Translations under genes and position numbers: made by a program | Shown here: in pieces, positions 8,719-17,768 of the stretch | Position numbering within the stretch: position 1 is the stretch's first letter | How the letters are laid out: each line of letters begins with the position of its first letter | Source: an uncultured Pseudomonadales bacterium | GTDB taxonomy: Bacteria > Pseudomonadota > Gammaproteobacteria > Pseudomonadales > Cellvibrionaceae | Reading direction: 5' to 3' | DNA: 23,838 nucleotides | Assembly (NCBI GenBank): GCA_938048505.1 | Contig: CALIUX010000197.1 | Location: 1 to 23,838 of the forward strand | Notes under the pieces: generated by a model | The model's input: the letters and a program-made list of their open reading frames with translations, nothing else | Database searches by the model: none | What the model was told of the DNA's origin: nothing

Positions 8719-10533
8719 TTAAGGTCGGTTTTTAAGCCAATTTCGCCACCCTTTATATTCACTGATGTTTTGTGCGGCACTTATCGCATAGGCGTCACAA
8801 ATAAAACCACTGATCCACTCGCCCGATGCAAGCTCGACTTTTCCTATACCTAGAGGTGCAGGAATTTGAGTAATAAAGCTGCCTAAATGATGCGTGGGAA
8901 CAGACCAAACCTCGACTTCAATTTCACAACCATCTTTTTCAACGCGAATCATCGCAGGACGTTTGCCGTCGGGTAATGCATATAACGCATAATGCGCTGA
9001 GCTAGTCGTTTGAGATTTGAGTTGACCGCCGCGCTCTGCCAGTTGCCAGTTGAGTGGCTGACCTTCTAGGTGTGCGCCACAGACAACAATATCTGTCAAT
9101 GCGGCTTCTTGCATAGGAAGCGGTAAGCCCGTGGTAGGTGCTTGCTCTAATGAAGGGCTAAAAGGGAGGTTAGCCCCACAAGGTAATTGTGTTTTTTCTT
9201 GCAGCGCTTGAGCAAAATTTAATAATTTAATATCAGAAAAGGCCTGATGGAATAATGTAATACCCCAATGCACACCGCTACTCAATGAACCAATAGGAAC
9301 GGCTGTGGCAGTGTAATCGAGTAAATTCATAAAGTTGGTATAGGTGCCTAAAATAGAATTATTTTTAATAGGCTCTGCGTCAATTTCAGCACGAGTAAAG
9401 ACGGTTGGCGTAGTTGGCGCGATTGCAATATCGACACTTGCAAGAATCTTATCGCATCGGCGCTTCAATTCGGCAAGGCGATACTGCGCGCTAAAGGCAT
9501 CAGACGCTCGCCCGTTGTTGCCATTGCCAATAATCGTTTGAATTTCTGGCAGCATGGTATCTAGCGCAACAGACTGAGTGGCCAGATAGCGCTCAGCAAC
9601 CCAAGGGCCTTCATAAAGCAGCTTGGCTGCTTCAATAAAGGGTGCCATATCAAATGTTATAGCTTGTCCGCCTAATGATTCTAATAATGTAATAGACTTT
9701 TTGAAGAGCGCCTCGCACTCAGTATTGCCAAAAAATTCGGTTTGATTAGGCACGCCAAAGGTAAAGGTCGTTGGTGCTTTACCACTGAAATAGCGCTGGC
9801 GATTATCAAAGCGATTGGGTCGTGCAAAGGCATCATCTGCATCAAAGTGTGCAGCAATATCAAATAGGCTCGCTGCATCATGTGCATTGAGGGTGAATAA
9901 ACTGACGCAATCCAATGTCTTGCATGCCGGTACCACACCGGTACAGCTTAATAGCCCTTTTGTGGGTTTATGGCCAATGAGGTTATTGAGGGCAGCCGGT
10001 ACACGCCCCGAGCCTGCGGTATCGGTACCCAATGCAAAGGTGACTTGCCCTAACGCTGTGGCAATGGCCGAACCGGCACTTGAACCACCTGAAATATAAT
10101 CGCGATTAAAAACGTTTTTACCTTGCCCATAAGGCGAGCGTGTACCCACTAAACCGGTAGCAAATTGGTCAAGGTTGGTCTTACCTAATGGCACTGCACC
10201 AGCGGCAATAAAGCGGGCCACAACATGTGCGCTTTGCTGGGCAGTATGGCGAAACGCCTCGCACCCCGCTGTTGTTGTAATGCCAGCTAGATCAATATTA
10301 TCTTTGATGGCAAAGGGCACGCCATATAAGGGAAGTGTATCGGGGCTTTGGCTCTCAAGCGCCTTAAAATATGGTTCTAATTGTTCTGGTGTGAGCAGTG
10401 TAACCCAGGCGTTGTAATCCTTGCTTTGCAGCGCTTTTTCTCGCAAGCCTAAGATGAGTTCTCGTGGCGTAGCACGGCCCTGAGTATAAACGTGTTTTAA
10501 GTGAGTGAGCGTTAGGTTATCGCAGTTATTCAT
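8719..10533 (-). CDS. atzF: Allophanate hydrolase
   Basis: A 604-aa cytoplasmic amidase that hydrolyses allophanate (N-carboxyurea) to ammonia and CO2, the last step of carboxylase-based urea or guanidine use. The amidase-signature triad is visible: Lys77 in GVPFAIKDN, cis-Ser151 in the GGSSAGSA loop and the nucleophile Ser175 in GTDTAGSGRVPA. The C-terminal ~125 residues (from about 478, DIVVCGAHLEGQPLNWQL onward) form the separate domain found in AtzF/DUR1-type allophanate hydrolases and absent from simple amidases; the full length therefore fits the family. It is the last gene of the operon, 149 bp after the carboxylase, with a strong hairpin in the gap. Its substrate here would be made by the carboxylase and DUF1989 proteins. 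Confidence 0.95.
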   Translation of the reverse strand: MNNCDNLTLTHLKHVYTQGRATPRELILGLREKALQSKDYNAWVTLLTPEQLEPYFKALESQSPDTLPLYGVPFAIKDNIDLAGITTTAGCEAFRHTAQQSAHVVARFIAAGAVPLGKTNLDQFATGLVGTRSPYGQGKNVFNRDYISGGSSAGSAIATALGQVTFALGTDTAGSGRVPAALNNLIGHKPTKGLLSCTGVVPACKTLDCVSLFTLNAHDAASLFDIAAHFDADDAFARPNRFDNRQRYFSGKAPTTFTFGVPNQTEFFGNTECEALFKKSITLLESLGGQAITFDMAPFIEAAKLLYEGPWVAERYLATQSVALDTMLPEIQTIIGNGNNGRASDAFSAQYRLAELKRRCDKILASVDIAIAPTTPTVFTRAEIDAEPIKNNSILGTYTNFMNLLDYTATAVPIGSLSSGVHWGITLFHQAFSDIKLLNFAQALQEKTQLPCGANLPFSPSLEQAPTTGLPLPMQEAALTDIVVCGAHLEGQPLNWQLAERGGQLKSQTTSSAHYALYALPDGKRPAMIRVEKDGCEIEVEVWSVPTHHLGSFITQIPAPLGIGKVELASGEWISGFICDAYAISAAQNISEYKGWRNWLKNRP

Positions 10534-10602
10534 ATTACAGCCTGTCTATAAAGACCTTTCTTGATGGGTCGTTTATGTCTTGTGTTTGATCAACGATCTT
10601 GC

Positions 10603-10641
10603 ATAAACCGTTCCTTATCGTATGAGTCAGGAACGGTTTAT
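10603..10641 (-). other. Intercistronic hairpin between carboxylase and allophanate hydrolase
   Basis: Arms ATAAACCGTTCC (10603-10614) and GGAACGGTTTAT (10630-10641) are perfect 12-bp inverse complements around 15 bp. No T-tract follows on the minus strand, so it is more likely an mRNA-stability or processing element, or an operator, than a terminator. Confidence 0.7.
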
Positions 10642-10682
10642 ATCGCGTTATTTATGCAGCGCGCTAAAATCAAATGAAGAGG

Positions 10683-13600
10683 TTAGCTGGGTGCCAACCA
10701 AATGACACTTTGGCCTTGAGTAATAGCTTGTCCCTGTTTTTTGAGCACCGTATGAATGCTGCCCGCGGAGGGTGCGGTTATCTCGATTTCCATTTTCATC
10801 GATTCGATAATCGCGACAACATCACCTCGTTCAACCTGATCCCCTGGCTCGACGGATACCTTCCAGACACTCCCCGATGCCGGGCTAGCGATAACTTTGC
10901 AGTTTGAAGGTGCTTGCTCGCTGCTTTGACTTTGCGTGTCTTGTTCCGGCTCTTCGTATGTGAGTTGGCCCGTTTCGCGCCAGTGTGCCAGCTCAGCGTC
11001 AAAGGCCTGTTGGCGAGTAGTTTGAAAGGCGTCGATAGCCCCTTTTTGCTCGCGCATCATGGATTGGTAAGCACCGAGGTCAAATTCGGTTTCTTCTATT
11101 TTTAGGGGGTAACGCCCTAGCGGGAAGCGCTGGCGAATAGTAGCCAGCTCTTCAGCTGACACTTCATAGAATTGTATTTGATCAAAAAAGCGCAATAGCC
11201 AAGGTTGAGTGAATTCCCGCGTTTGATGGTAGCGGTTCCACATCTGCAACGTGCGCCCGACAAACTGGTAACCACCAGGGCCTTCCATGCCGTAAATGCA
11301 AAGATAGGCACCGCCAATCCCCACAGAGTTTTCGGCTGTCCAGGTTCGTGCTGGATTGTATTTTGTTGTCACTAAACGGTGGCGAGGGTCAATGGGCGTC
11401 GCGACTGGAGCGCCAAGGTACACATCCCCAAGCCCCATGACTAAATATCGCGCGCCAAATACGGTCTGTTTAACGGCTTCAATATTGGGTAAACCATTGA
11501 TACGTCGAATGAATTCTAAATTACTCGGGCACCACGGCGCATTAGGTCTGACGGACTGTTCGTATTTTTCGATTGCTTCGCGGCAAGCTGCATCATCCCA
11601 ACTTAGCGGAATGTGCACAATACGTGATGGAATCTTTTGCGGTAGCTCACCGGCCAGTGCGACGGCCCCTTTTTGCACTTGCTTGATAAGCGACTGAGCA
11701 CTGATGATTTGCGCATTGTAATGCAGTTGTAAGGAGCGAATGCCAGGTGTCATTTCGTACAGGCCTTCGAGGCGATTCTCTTCTAGCCATAGCATGAGCG
11801 CATGTATTTTAAAGCGGCGCTCAATATCCAACTCCATGGGGCCGAGCTCGATCAGTAAAAAGTGATCTCCACAGGCTCTAAATACCAGTGGTTCACCTTG
11901 GAAGTCGGCCTCTTTTAAAATGGGTGAACGTAGCGTTTGTGTGACTTCTCCGGCAGGCGCAGGCACAAAGCTATTAGTAAAATGACCTTCTGACAGCCCT
12001 GTGATTTGTTCTGCTTCTATTTGTACTGCTTCTTCAAGCGTAACCGGTACAAAAGAAACGGTCGCACCGGCTTTGAGTTGACCCAAGCGCCAAAGATCTG
12101 CACTGATAACCGTAGCCGGGCAAACAAAGCCACCCAGTGAGGGGCCATCTGGGCCGAGTATGACGGGCATATCCCCCGTGAAATCAATGGCGCCAAATGC
12201 ATACGCGTTATCATGAATATTGGAGGGGTGTAAGCCGGCCTCACCACCTGTATCACGAGCCCATGTTGGCTTAGGGCCAATAAGACGGACGCCAGTACGG
12301 CTTGAGTTGTAATGCACTTCCCACTTGTGCCCAAAAAAGGTCTCGATGTCTTGCTCTGTGAAAAAGTCCGGTGCGCCATGCGGACCATAAATGACGCGCA
12401 AAACCGTATGATTTTGAATGGGTGGTTGTTGCAAAGGGGCTTGTAGGGGAATGCAGTGTGTTGCGTGGTATTCGCTAGACCCCATGGGCAGTGTATCGCC
12501 TGTTGTGAGCGCACGGCCATTGTGGCCGCCAAACTGACCCAGGGTAAAGGTCGAGCGCGACCCTAAGTACTCAGGGCAGGGAATACTGCCTCGAATAGCC
12601 AAATAAGCGCGTGCTCCGGCTGAACTGATTTTACCTAATGTGAGCGTTTGTCCCGATTTAACCGAGTAGGTGCAGTACATTTCAAGGGGTTTATCGCCCA
12701 AGTGAATATCAAGGGTTGCGCCAGTGACTGCAATGATCGTATCACTGTGAAATTTGAGCGTTGGCCCGTTTAATGTGATCTCAAGTGCGGTACAGCGACT
12801 GGCATTACCGACTAAATAGTTAGCTTGCTGGTGTGAAATAGCATCCATCGGCCCTGAGGGTGGAATGCCAACATGCCAATAACCTTGGCGTGCAGGATAG
12901 TCTTGTATGGTGGTTTGTGTGCCGCCATCGAGTACACTAATGGAGCGTGATTTGAAGACAAAGCGCGATAGGCTTCGGGTGAGTAATCCGCCTTGCCGAC
13001 ACGCATCGCTCTGGCTAATGGCTTGCACATAATCGAGATTGGTTTCGATGCCATAGAGTGATGTTTTACTCAGCTGTTCTGACAGTAAACGATTAGACGC
13101 TGCGCGGTCTTCGCCCCAGCAAATGACTTTTGCTAACATCGGATCAAAAAACGCCGGTACATCAATGCCGCTTTCAACCCATGTATCTACACGCGTATGC
13201 TCACCTTGTGCAAAGTCAACCCAAGAGAGTTTACCTGCGCTCGGTAAAAAATTGGCATTGGGGTTTTCGGCATAAATGCGTGCTTGCATGGCATGACCAT
13301 GCGGCTTTAAGCGGCTGTGTAGTTGCTGCAACGGTGCAAGCTGTCTAGCAGCAAGTTTGACCATCCACTCAACTAAGTCCACTTGCCATACAGTTTCGGT
13401 TACACCGTGCTCAACTTGTAAGCGAGTATTCACTTCTAAGAAGTAAAACTCTTTGTCATCATCGTCATAGATAAACTCAACTGTGCCTGCATTACGGTAG
13501 TTGACGGCTTGCGTGAGCTTGATGGCAGTTTTCCACAGCAGGTTGCGTGTGCGATCATCAATATTGGGGGCAGGTGTTTCTTCTAAGACTTTTTGGTTGC

Positions 13601-14297
13601 GGCGCTGGGCCGAGCAGTCGCGCTCACCAAGGTGAACAACTTTACCTTGACCATCACCAAAAATTTGCACTTCGATATGACGCGCATTAACAATAAATTT
13701 TTCTAAGAAGACGCGATCGTTTGAAAAGTAATTAGCGCCTAATCGCTTGACCGTACCCCAAGCATCTTTGAGCTCGTCTTCTGTGCGGCACATTTGCATA
13801 CCAATACCGCCGCCGCCAGCCGTGCTTTTGAGCATGACAGGGTAACCAATGCCATCGGCTGCTGCTAAGGCCTCTTCGAGGCTATCGAGGAGTGGCGAGC
13901 CAGGAATAAGCGGCACATGGTTCTTTTCGGCTAACTCACGCGCGGTATGCTTAAGGCCAAACGCTTTGATTTGCTCGGCCGTAGGCCCAATAAAGATCAG
14001 GCCTTCTGCTTCACAGCGTGTAACAAACTCGGTGTTCTCGCTTAAAAAGCCGTAGCCAGGGTGAATCGCTTCTATGCCTTCTTGCTTGGCAATATCAATA
14101 ATTTTATCGATATTCAGGTACGTATCACTGACGCTACCTTCGCCAAGTGAGATGGCTTTATCGGCTTGTTGTACGTGGAGGGAATCTTGATCGGCCGTAT
14201 GGTAAATCGCTACAGCGGTGATGTTCAGAGTTTTGAGGGTACGAATAATACGCGTCGCAATCGCTCCGCGGTTCGCAATAAGCACTTTAGTAAACAT
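10683..14297 (-). CDS. Biotin-dependent urea-family carboxylase, probably guanidine carboxylase
   Basis: A 1204-aa cytoplasmic enzyme that uses ATP and bicarbonate to carboxylate its substrate on a covalently bound biotin arm. Domains in order: biotin carboxylase (1-450; ATP-grasp Lys157 with glycine loop STAGGGGIG at 158-166, GERDCSAQRRNQK at 224-236, EVNTRLQVEHG at 288-298); KipA/AHS2-type carboxyltransferase half (about 452-760, with GGTQTTIQDYPARQGYW); KipI/AHS1-type half (about 795-1030, with PWCPSNLEFIRRINGLP); and biotinyl domain (about 1130-1204) with the modified Lys1168 in ESMKMEIE. This is the urea carboxylase architecture. Enzymes of this type next to UAAP1/UAAP2 genes are now known to prefer guanidine, giving carboxyguanidine. 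The guanidine-II-type riboswitch in its leader supports that. Substrate choice is inferred; the family is certain. Confidence 0.95.
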   Translation of the reverse strand: MFTKVLIANRGAIATRIIRTLKTLNITAVAIYHTADQDSLHVQQADKAISLGEGSVSDTYLNIDKIIDIAKQEGIEAIHPGYGFLSENTEFVTRCEAEGLIFIGPTAEQIKAFGLKHTARELAEKNHVPLIPGSPLLDSLEEALAAADGIGYPVMLKSTAGGGGIGMQMCRTEDELKDAWGTVKRLGANYFSNDRVFLEKFIVNARHIEVQIFGDGQGKVVHLGERDCSAQRRNQKVLEETPAPNIDDRTRNLLWKTAIKLTQAVNYRNAGTVEFIYDDDDKEFYFLEVNTRLQVEHGVTETVWQVDLVEWMVKLAARQLAPLQQLHSRLKPHGHAMQARIYAENPNANFLPSAGKLSWVDFAQGEHTRVDTWVESGIDVPAFFDPMLAKVICWGEDRAASNRLLSEQLSKTSLYGIETNLDYVQAISQSDACRQGGLLTRSLSRFVFKSRSISVLDGGTQTTIQDYPARQGYWHVGIPPSGPMDAISHQQANYLVGNASRCTALEITLNGPTLKFHSDTIIAVTGATLDIHLGDKPLEMYCTYSVKSGQTLTLGKISSAGARAYLAIRGSIPCPEYLGSRSTFTLGQFGGHNGRALTTGDTLPMGSSEYHATHCIPLQAPLQQPPIQNHTVLRVIYGPHGAPDFFTEQDIETFFGHKWEVHYNSSRTGVRLIGPKPTWARDTGGEAGLHPSNIHDNAYAFGAIDFTGDMPVILGPDGPSLGGFVCPATVISADLWRLGQLKAGATVSFVPVTLEEAVQIEAEQITGLSEGHFTNSFVPAPAGEVTQTLRSPILKEADFQGEPLVFRACGDHFLLIELGPMELDIERRFKIHALMLWLEENRLEGLYEMTPGIRSLQLHYNAQIISAQSLIKQVQKGAVALAGELPQKIPSRIVHIPLSWDDAACREAIEKYEQSVRPNAPWCPSNLEFIRRINGLPNIEAVKQTVFGARYLVMGLGDVYLGAPVATPIDPRHRLVTTKYNPARTWTAENSVGIGGAYLCIYGMEGPGGYQFVGRTLQMWNRYHQTREFTQPWLLRFFDQIQFYEVSAEELATIRQRFPLGRYPLKIEETEFDLGAYQSMMREQKGAIDAFQTTRQQAFDAELAHWRETGQLTYEEPEQDTQSQSSEQAPSNCKVIASPASGSVWKVSVEPGDQVERGDVVAIIESMKMEIEITAPSAGSIHTVLKKQGQAITQGQSVIWLAPS

Positions 14298-14360
14298 TGC
14301 TACCTGTTGGCGGGCCGTCCCGCAACGCTAATACAGCTATCTCAGGTCGTCCTGAGATAG
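14298..14360 (-). promoter_or_regulatory. Guanidine-II (mini-ykkC) riboswitch
   Basis: Read on the minus strand, hairpin P1 has arms CTATCTCAGG (14360-14351) and CCTGAGATAG (14346-14337) closed by the tetraloop ACGA. After a 10-nt linker, hairpin P2 (14326-14306) has arms GTTGCGGG and CCCGCCAAC with one bulged C, closed by the tetraloop ACGG. An AGGTAG ribosome binding site starts immediately after P2, 8 nt before the carboxylase ATG. Two G-C-closed hairpins with ACGR loops placed just upstream of the ribosome binding site are the defining pattern of the guanidine-II class, in which each loop binds guanidinium, the loops kiss through their C-G steps, and translation is switched on. Ligand binding is inferred from this pattern; the structure is seen directly. 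Confidence 0.92.
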
Positions 14361-14448
14361 GGGTTCATCATGTCTTAGAAGTAGTGTAGTTGAAGAGCAT
14401 TATTGTAGTAGAAGTTGTGACAAAAGACCGGCCTTAGATAAAACCGTT

Positions 14449-14467
14449 TGATCTCATAATGGGATCA
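14449..14467. promoter_or_regulatory. Quasi-palindrome, possible operator
   Basis: A 19-bp near-perfect palindrome beginning TGATCTCAT and ending ATGGGATCA, with a single mismatched pair (T/G). It lies between the tandem repeat and the riboswitch, upstream of the carboxylase gene. It could be a repressor operator or a small hairpin. Confidence 0.4.
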
Positions 14468-14483
14468 GTTCATTGGCGCTATG

Positions 14484-14573
14484 TAGCTATTAATTATGTA
14501 GTTCTTAATTATATCGCCTTTAATTGCATAGCTCTTAACTGTGTAGCCTTTAATTATATAGCTCTTAGTTATG
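14484..14573. repeat. Six tandem degenerate 15-bp repeats (minisatellite)
   Basis: Six head-to-tail 15-bp units fill 14484-14573, for example TAGCTATTAATTATG, TAGTTCTTAATTATA and TAGCTCTTAACTGTG. Units with CTCTTA and with CCTTTA alternate over the last four, which gives a 30-bp higher-order period. The array overlaps the stop codon of the second DUF1989 gene and ends about 120 bp before the riboswitch. It is AT-rich and has no obvious coding role. Confidence 0.85.
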
Positions 14574-15213
14574 CATCCCATACAATAAGTTCAACGGGGG
14601 TGGGGTTGTATCCGTTGCAAGGGTTATTCAGCTGTGGGCAGTTTGAGATCAAAATAATAGTATCCATCAATGCCTCAAGCTCGACGTATTTCCCAGCACC
14701 TGAAATCCCATCTTCAAACGTTAGTCCACCCGATGGCGTGACAGGGACATTCATAAAGAAATTAATATTGTGTGTAATATCGTCTTTATCAAGCCCATAT
14801 TGTTCATGCTCTTGAATAGCGAGCATCCAGCTGTCTCGACAGGCATGCATGCAGCGCTTTTCTAAATCATACCGCACAGTATTCGATTCGGTTGCACAAG
14901 CACCGCCAAGGGTATCGTGCCGACCGCAGGTATCGGCTACGATTTTGAGAAGATCATTATTGTCATTGGTTTTGAGTACACTGCCCGTTGTCAGGTACAC
15001 ATTACCTTGCTCACGAATGGTATCCATCGCGCTGTAGCGTTCCGCAGGGTCATTCGCATTGTAAAAGAGCGTATCGGCTGCTTGATTGCCTTCTAAATCT
15101 AAAATGCGAAAGGTAGCACCTTTGGGCACGCGCCCAATAAAGTAGTCTCCAGCATCAATAATATGGCGTTCAGTTGCGTTGAGGCTATCGCGTGAGCTAG
15201 TCGTCAGAGTCAT
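14569..15213 (-). CDS. DUF1989 protein, UAAP2 type; probable carboxyguanidine deiminase subunit
   Basis: A 214-aa member of DUF1989, the urea carboxylase-associated proteins. Conserved blocks seen: [11 protein letters not shown] at 96-106, CMHACRDSW at 121-129, [10 protein letters not shown] at 149-158, and [11 protein letters not shown] at 191-201; the Cys/His content suggests a metal site. In guanidine-degrading bacteria two such proteins (CgdA and CgdB) together deiminate carboxyguanidine to allophanate and ammonia, which links the carboxylase to allophanate hydrolase. Its ATG overlaps the stop codon of the preceding DUF1989 gene by 4 nt (ATGA), so the pair is translationally coupled, as expected for partners. 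Which subunit name applies cannot be told from sequence alone. The stop codon lies inside the 15-bp repeat array. Confidence 0.88.
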   Translation of the reverse strand: MTLTTSSRDSLNATERHIIDAGDYFIGRVPKGATFRILDLEGNQAADTLFYNANDPAERYSAMDTIREQGNVYLTTGSVLKTNDNNDLLKIVADTCGRHDTLGGACATESNTVRYDLEKRCMHACRDSWMLAIQEHEQYGLDKDDITHNINFFMNVPVTPSGGLTFEDGISGAGKYVELEALMDTIILISNCPQLNNPCNGYNPTPVELIVWDA

Positions 15214-15929
15214 TTTGGGGCTCCCAAGTGATAAAGGGCGTTGTTGTCAAAGCCCCTTTGATTTTCGGCGCAAGCATTACGGCAAAAGTCATCTTCTGTG
15301 ATGGCGGCAGCGGGGCTCAATGTGAGGCCAACTTGAGATGTTGGGTATTGGCTATCTTGGTTCAGTGGGTGCGGGCAAGTATGCAGTACGACTAATGTAT
15401 CCATTTCAAAGCGCAGCGTGACGCTATCGTTCGCTTGGGCGCGACGTGTCAGCGCCAGTTTGCCGTTTGCATCGCTGCTCACTTCAGAAAACCAATTGAT
15501 ATTCGCTGCCATCGAACGTTTGGTTAAATTGTATTTTGCCAGCTCAACTAAGAAGCTGTCGTAGCCATTTTGTTGCCAGCTGTTGCGTGCTTGCTGGTAA
15601 TCACGGCTTCCCCATTGCGCTTCAACATGGCTTGCATGGCTGTTACCACAGATTGTTTCGTGCCAGCCAAAAGTATCCTCTGTTACCGAACAAAAAATAC
15701 GCCCCATATCGGAATATAAGCAGTGCCCACGTGTCAGCTTAAAGGTATGTTGGCACTTGAGCGTATCGGGTGCATTGTATTTTTCGTTGAGTAATGTGGG
15801 GTTGTAAAACAACATGCCTACATTACTGCCGCCGGTTAAATCGGTTAATTCAAGCTGCATACCGCGCCGGACAACAAGTGACCAGTGGCTGCCAGCATCC
15901 AGTTGGGTTGTATAAGTGTCTGTAATCAT
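15210..15929 (-). CDS. DUF1989 protein, UAAP1 type; probable carboxyguanidine deiminase subunit
   Basis: A 239-aa DUF1989 protein, the longer partner of the pair. Visible family blocks are [21 protein letters not shown] at about 76-96, NINWFSEV at 143-150 and HTCPHPLN at 183-190, each with a counterpart in the next gene, so the two are distant paralogues. Together they are expected to convert carboxyguanidine to allophanate plus ammonia. It starts 15 bp after the ABC ATPase and overlaps its partner by 4 nt, placing transporter and catabolic genes in one operon. Older annotation calls it urea amidolyase-associated protein; the deiminase role comes from knowledge of guanidine-utilising bacteria and was not shown for this protein. 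Confidence 0.88.
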   Translation of the reverse strand: MITDTYTTQLDAGSHWSLVVRRGMQLELTDLTGGSNVGMLFYNPTLLNEKYNAPDTLKCQHTFKLTRGHCLYSDMGRIFCSVTEDTFGWHETICGNSHASHVEAQWGSRDYQQARNSWQQNGYDSFLVELAKYNLTKRSMAANINWFSEVSSDANGKLALTRRAQANDSVTLRFEMDTLVVLHTCPHPLNQDSQYPTSQVGLTLSPAAAITEDDFCRNACAENQRGFDNNALYHLGAPK

Positions 15930-15944
15930 GTCTTGGGTGTCGTA

Positions 15945-16799
15945 TTAATTGCTTTTAAGAGCACTTTTAAGAGCCGTGGGCTGTTGCGTGACCGGGTGGC
16001 TGTAAGCCATGTCACTAACGGGTAAATCATAAGTGATTGTCGCACCGTAGCGCTCGGCGTTGTTTGCATCCTCTTTGTCTTTATCAAAGACCCAAAGCCG
16101 GGTGCCCAGATAAAAGCCTTCTTGCAGGTCATGCGTGACCATAAAGACGGTTAATTCATATTCACGCCAAAGCGATAAAATCAGCTTGTGCATATCTTTT
16201 CGGATGCCTGGATCAAGTGCTCCAAACGGTTCATCTAAGAGTAGAACGCTCGGGCGTTTGATCAAGGCTTGGGCAATGGCTAATCGCTGCTGCATGCCCC
16301 CTGATAATTGATGCGGGTATTTATTTTTTGCATCGGTTAAACCGACTGCTTGCAGCCAATGCTCAGCTTGGGCTCTTGCCTGTTTTCTCGCTTGCCCTAA
16401 CAGGCGCCCCCATACTCGGCTTTGGGTAAATTCTAAGCCGATCATAATGTTATCTATGACGCTCAAGTGAGGGAAAACAGAATACTTTTGAAACACTATG
16501 CCGCGTTCTGGTGATGGCTCCTGCGCAATAGGCTTGCCATTAAATAATAGCTGGCCTTCAGTTGGGCTTTCTGTGCCGAGTAACATTTTTAAAAAAGTAC
16601 TCTTTCCACAACCAGATGTCCCAACCAATGTGACGAATTCGCCTGCATTCACGGAAACATTCAAGCCTTCTAAGACGGTATGGTCTCCGTACCGTTTGAC
16701 AATATTATTCGCTATCACCAAAGGTGATGACGATGATGAATGAGAAGCCGACCCTTTGGCTATGGGACTATCCGCTAGATCTGATACGTTTGAAGTCAT
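15945..16799 (-). CDS. ABC transporter ATP-binding protein (guanidine/urea-type uptake)
   Basis: A 284-aa ATPase subunit of the nitrate/taurine/sulfonate-type importer group. Motifs: Walker A GTSGCGKST at 60-68, Q-loop Gln104 in VFQKYSVFPH, signature LSGGMQQR at 165-172, Walker B VLLLDEPFGALD at 185-196, and the H-loop His223 in VTHDLQE. A Ser-rich N-terminal extension of about 25 residues precedes the core fold; a later start is possible. It begins 7 bp after the permease stop and ends 15 bp before the first DUF1989 gene, so it is clearly in the operon. It energises uptake of the substrate delivered by the binding protein encoded upstream, here most likely guanidine or a related amidine. Confidence 0.92.
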   Translation of the reverse strand: MTSNVSDLADSPIAKGSASHSSSSSPLVIANNIVKRYGDHTVLEGLNVSVNAGEFVTLVGTSGCGKSTFLKMLLGTESPTEGQLLFNGKPIAQEPSPERGIVFQKYSVFPHLSVIDNIMIGLEFTQSRVWGRLLGQARKQARAQAEHWLQAVGLTDAKNKYPHQLSGGMQQRLAIAQALIKRPSVLLLDEPFGALDPGIRKDMHKLILSLWREYELTVFMVTHDLQEGFYLGTRLWVFDKDKEDANNAERYGATITYDLPVSDMAYSHPVTQQPTALKSALKSN

Positions 16800-16806
16800 A
16801 AATCGA

Positions 16807-17628
16807 TTACCGCGCTTGGTTTTGGTGGTACCAAGGAAAACTCAACTGGCTTAGTTTGAGTAATAGCCAATCTGAAACAAAAGCGAGAAGGGCAATCCAT
16901 GCGACATAAGGCAAAATGACATCCATTGACATATAACGTCTCACCAAGAAAATGCGATAGCCCAGACCATCAGTTGCTGCGATGGCTTCAGCCGCAATCA
17001 AAAAGAGCCATGCCGTACCCAGTGTGAGACGTACGGCATCAATGAGCCGTGGTGCAATCTGAGGGAGTAAAATACGGTGCAAAATATGAAAACTGTGTGC
17101 GCCTAGCGTTTGTGCCTTGACGAGTTGCTCTGAAGGGATTTCAACAACTCGTTGGTAAAGGTCTCTGGCCATAATGGGCGTAATGCCAATAACGATCAAT
17201 ACAACCTTGGCGGTCTCGCCCAAGCCAAAGACAATAAATAATATAGGTAGAATGGCCATCGGGGGAATGAGTGAGATAGCGGTTATTGTTGGCGTTATAC
17301 CGGCACTAACTAGTGGTATTGCACCGGCTAGTAGTCCCACGGTTAACGCAATGACCGCAGCAATAGAAACGCCCTTGAGTAAGCGAACTAAGCTGCTTTT
17401 GGTATCTTCCCAAAACGGATATTCACCGGTGCGCTTACTGGGTGTTGCGGCAAGCCTAACCATAGCGGTTTTAATTTCGGTAAAGCTAGGGAGAAGTTTA
17501 TCTTGTGGGTTTTCGGCTTTGCGAGCACTGGATGCTGCTTGATAGATAAATAATGCAACAATGAAAGGGAGGAGACCTAAGCACAGTGCTAGCCATTTGG
17601 TGGGGCGTTTATTGATCAATTTAGTCAT
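16807..17628 (-). CDS. ABC transporter permease (guanidine/urea-type uptake)
   Basis: A 273-aa inner-membrane permease of the binding-protein-dependent family (SsuC/TauC/NrtB-like). Hydrophobic segments are visible at about 10-30, 90-110, 112-138, 140-152, 205-225 and 237-256. The cytoplasmic EAA-type loop that contacts the ATPase is seen as SEQLVKAQTLGAHSFHI, then LHRILLPQIAPRL, near residues 168-197. It lies 411 bp downstream of the binding-protein gene, a large gap filled by three hairpins, and only 7 bp from the ATPase gene. Probably a homodimer in the complete importer. The substrate is inferred from the operon. Confidence 0.9.
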   Translation of the reverse strand: MTKLINKRPTKWLALCLGLLPFIVALFIYQAASSARKAENPQDKLLPSFTEIKTAMVRLAATPSKRTGEYPFWEDTKSSLVRLLKGVSIAAVIALTVGLLAGAIPLVSAGITPTITAISLIPPMAILPILFIVFGLGETAKVVLIVIGITPIMARDLYQRVVEIPSEQLVKAQTLGAHSFHILHRILLPQIAPRLIDAVRLTLGTAWLFLIAAEAIAATDGLGYRIFLVRRYMSMDVILPYVAWIALLAFVSDWLLLKLSQLSFPWYHQNQAR

Positions 17629-17768
17629 AGAGATAACATCTAAAATAAGCTCTATTCCGTTGTAAGCTTACCCATACTCACTGATATGTTGGTTGTTGGT
17701 GTTGGCTTCTCGCCTAGAGCGGCTGCACATGATTAATAGGCAATATCTATGTGTCAGGGCAACCTAAT

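Noticed and set aside
14459..14815. Plus-strand frame giving pentapeptide-like repeats (YVAIN, YIALN and similar)
   Set aside because: It is the translation of the 15-bp minisatellite and then runs antisense through a well-supported DUF1989 gene. The order of residues does not fit true pentapeptide-repeat proteins, and no ribosome binding site is seen.
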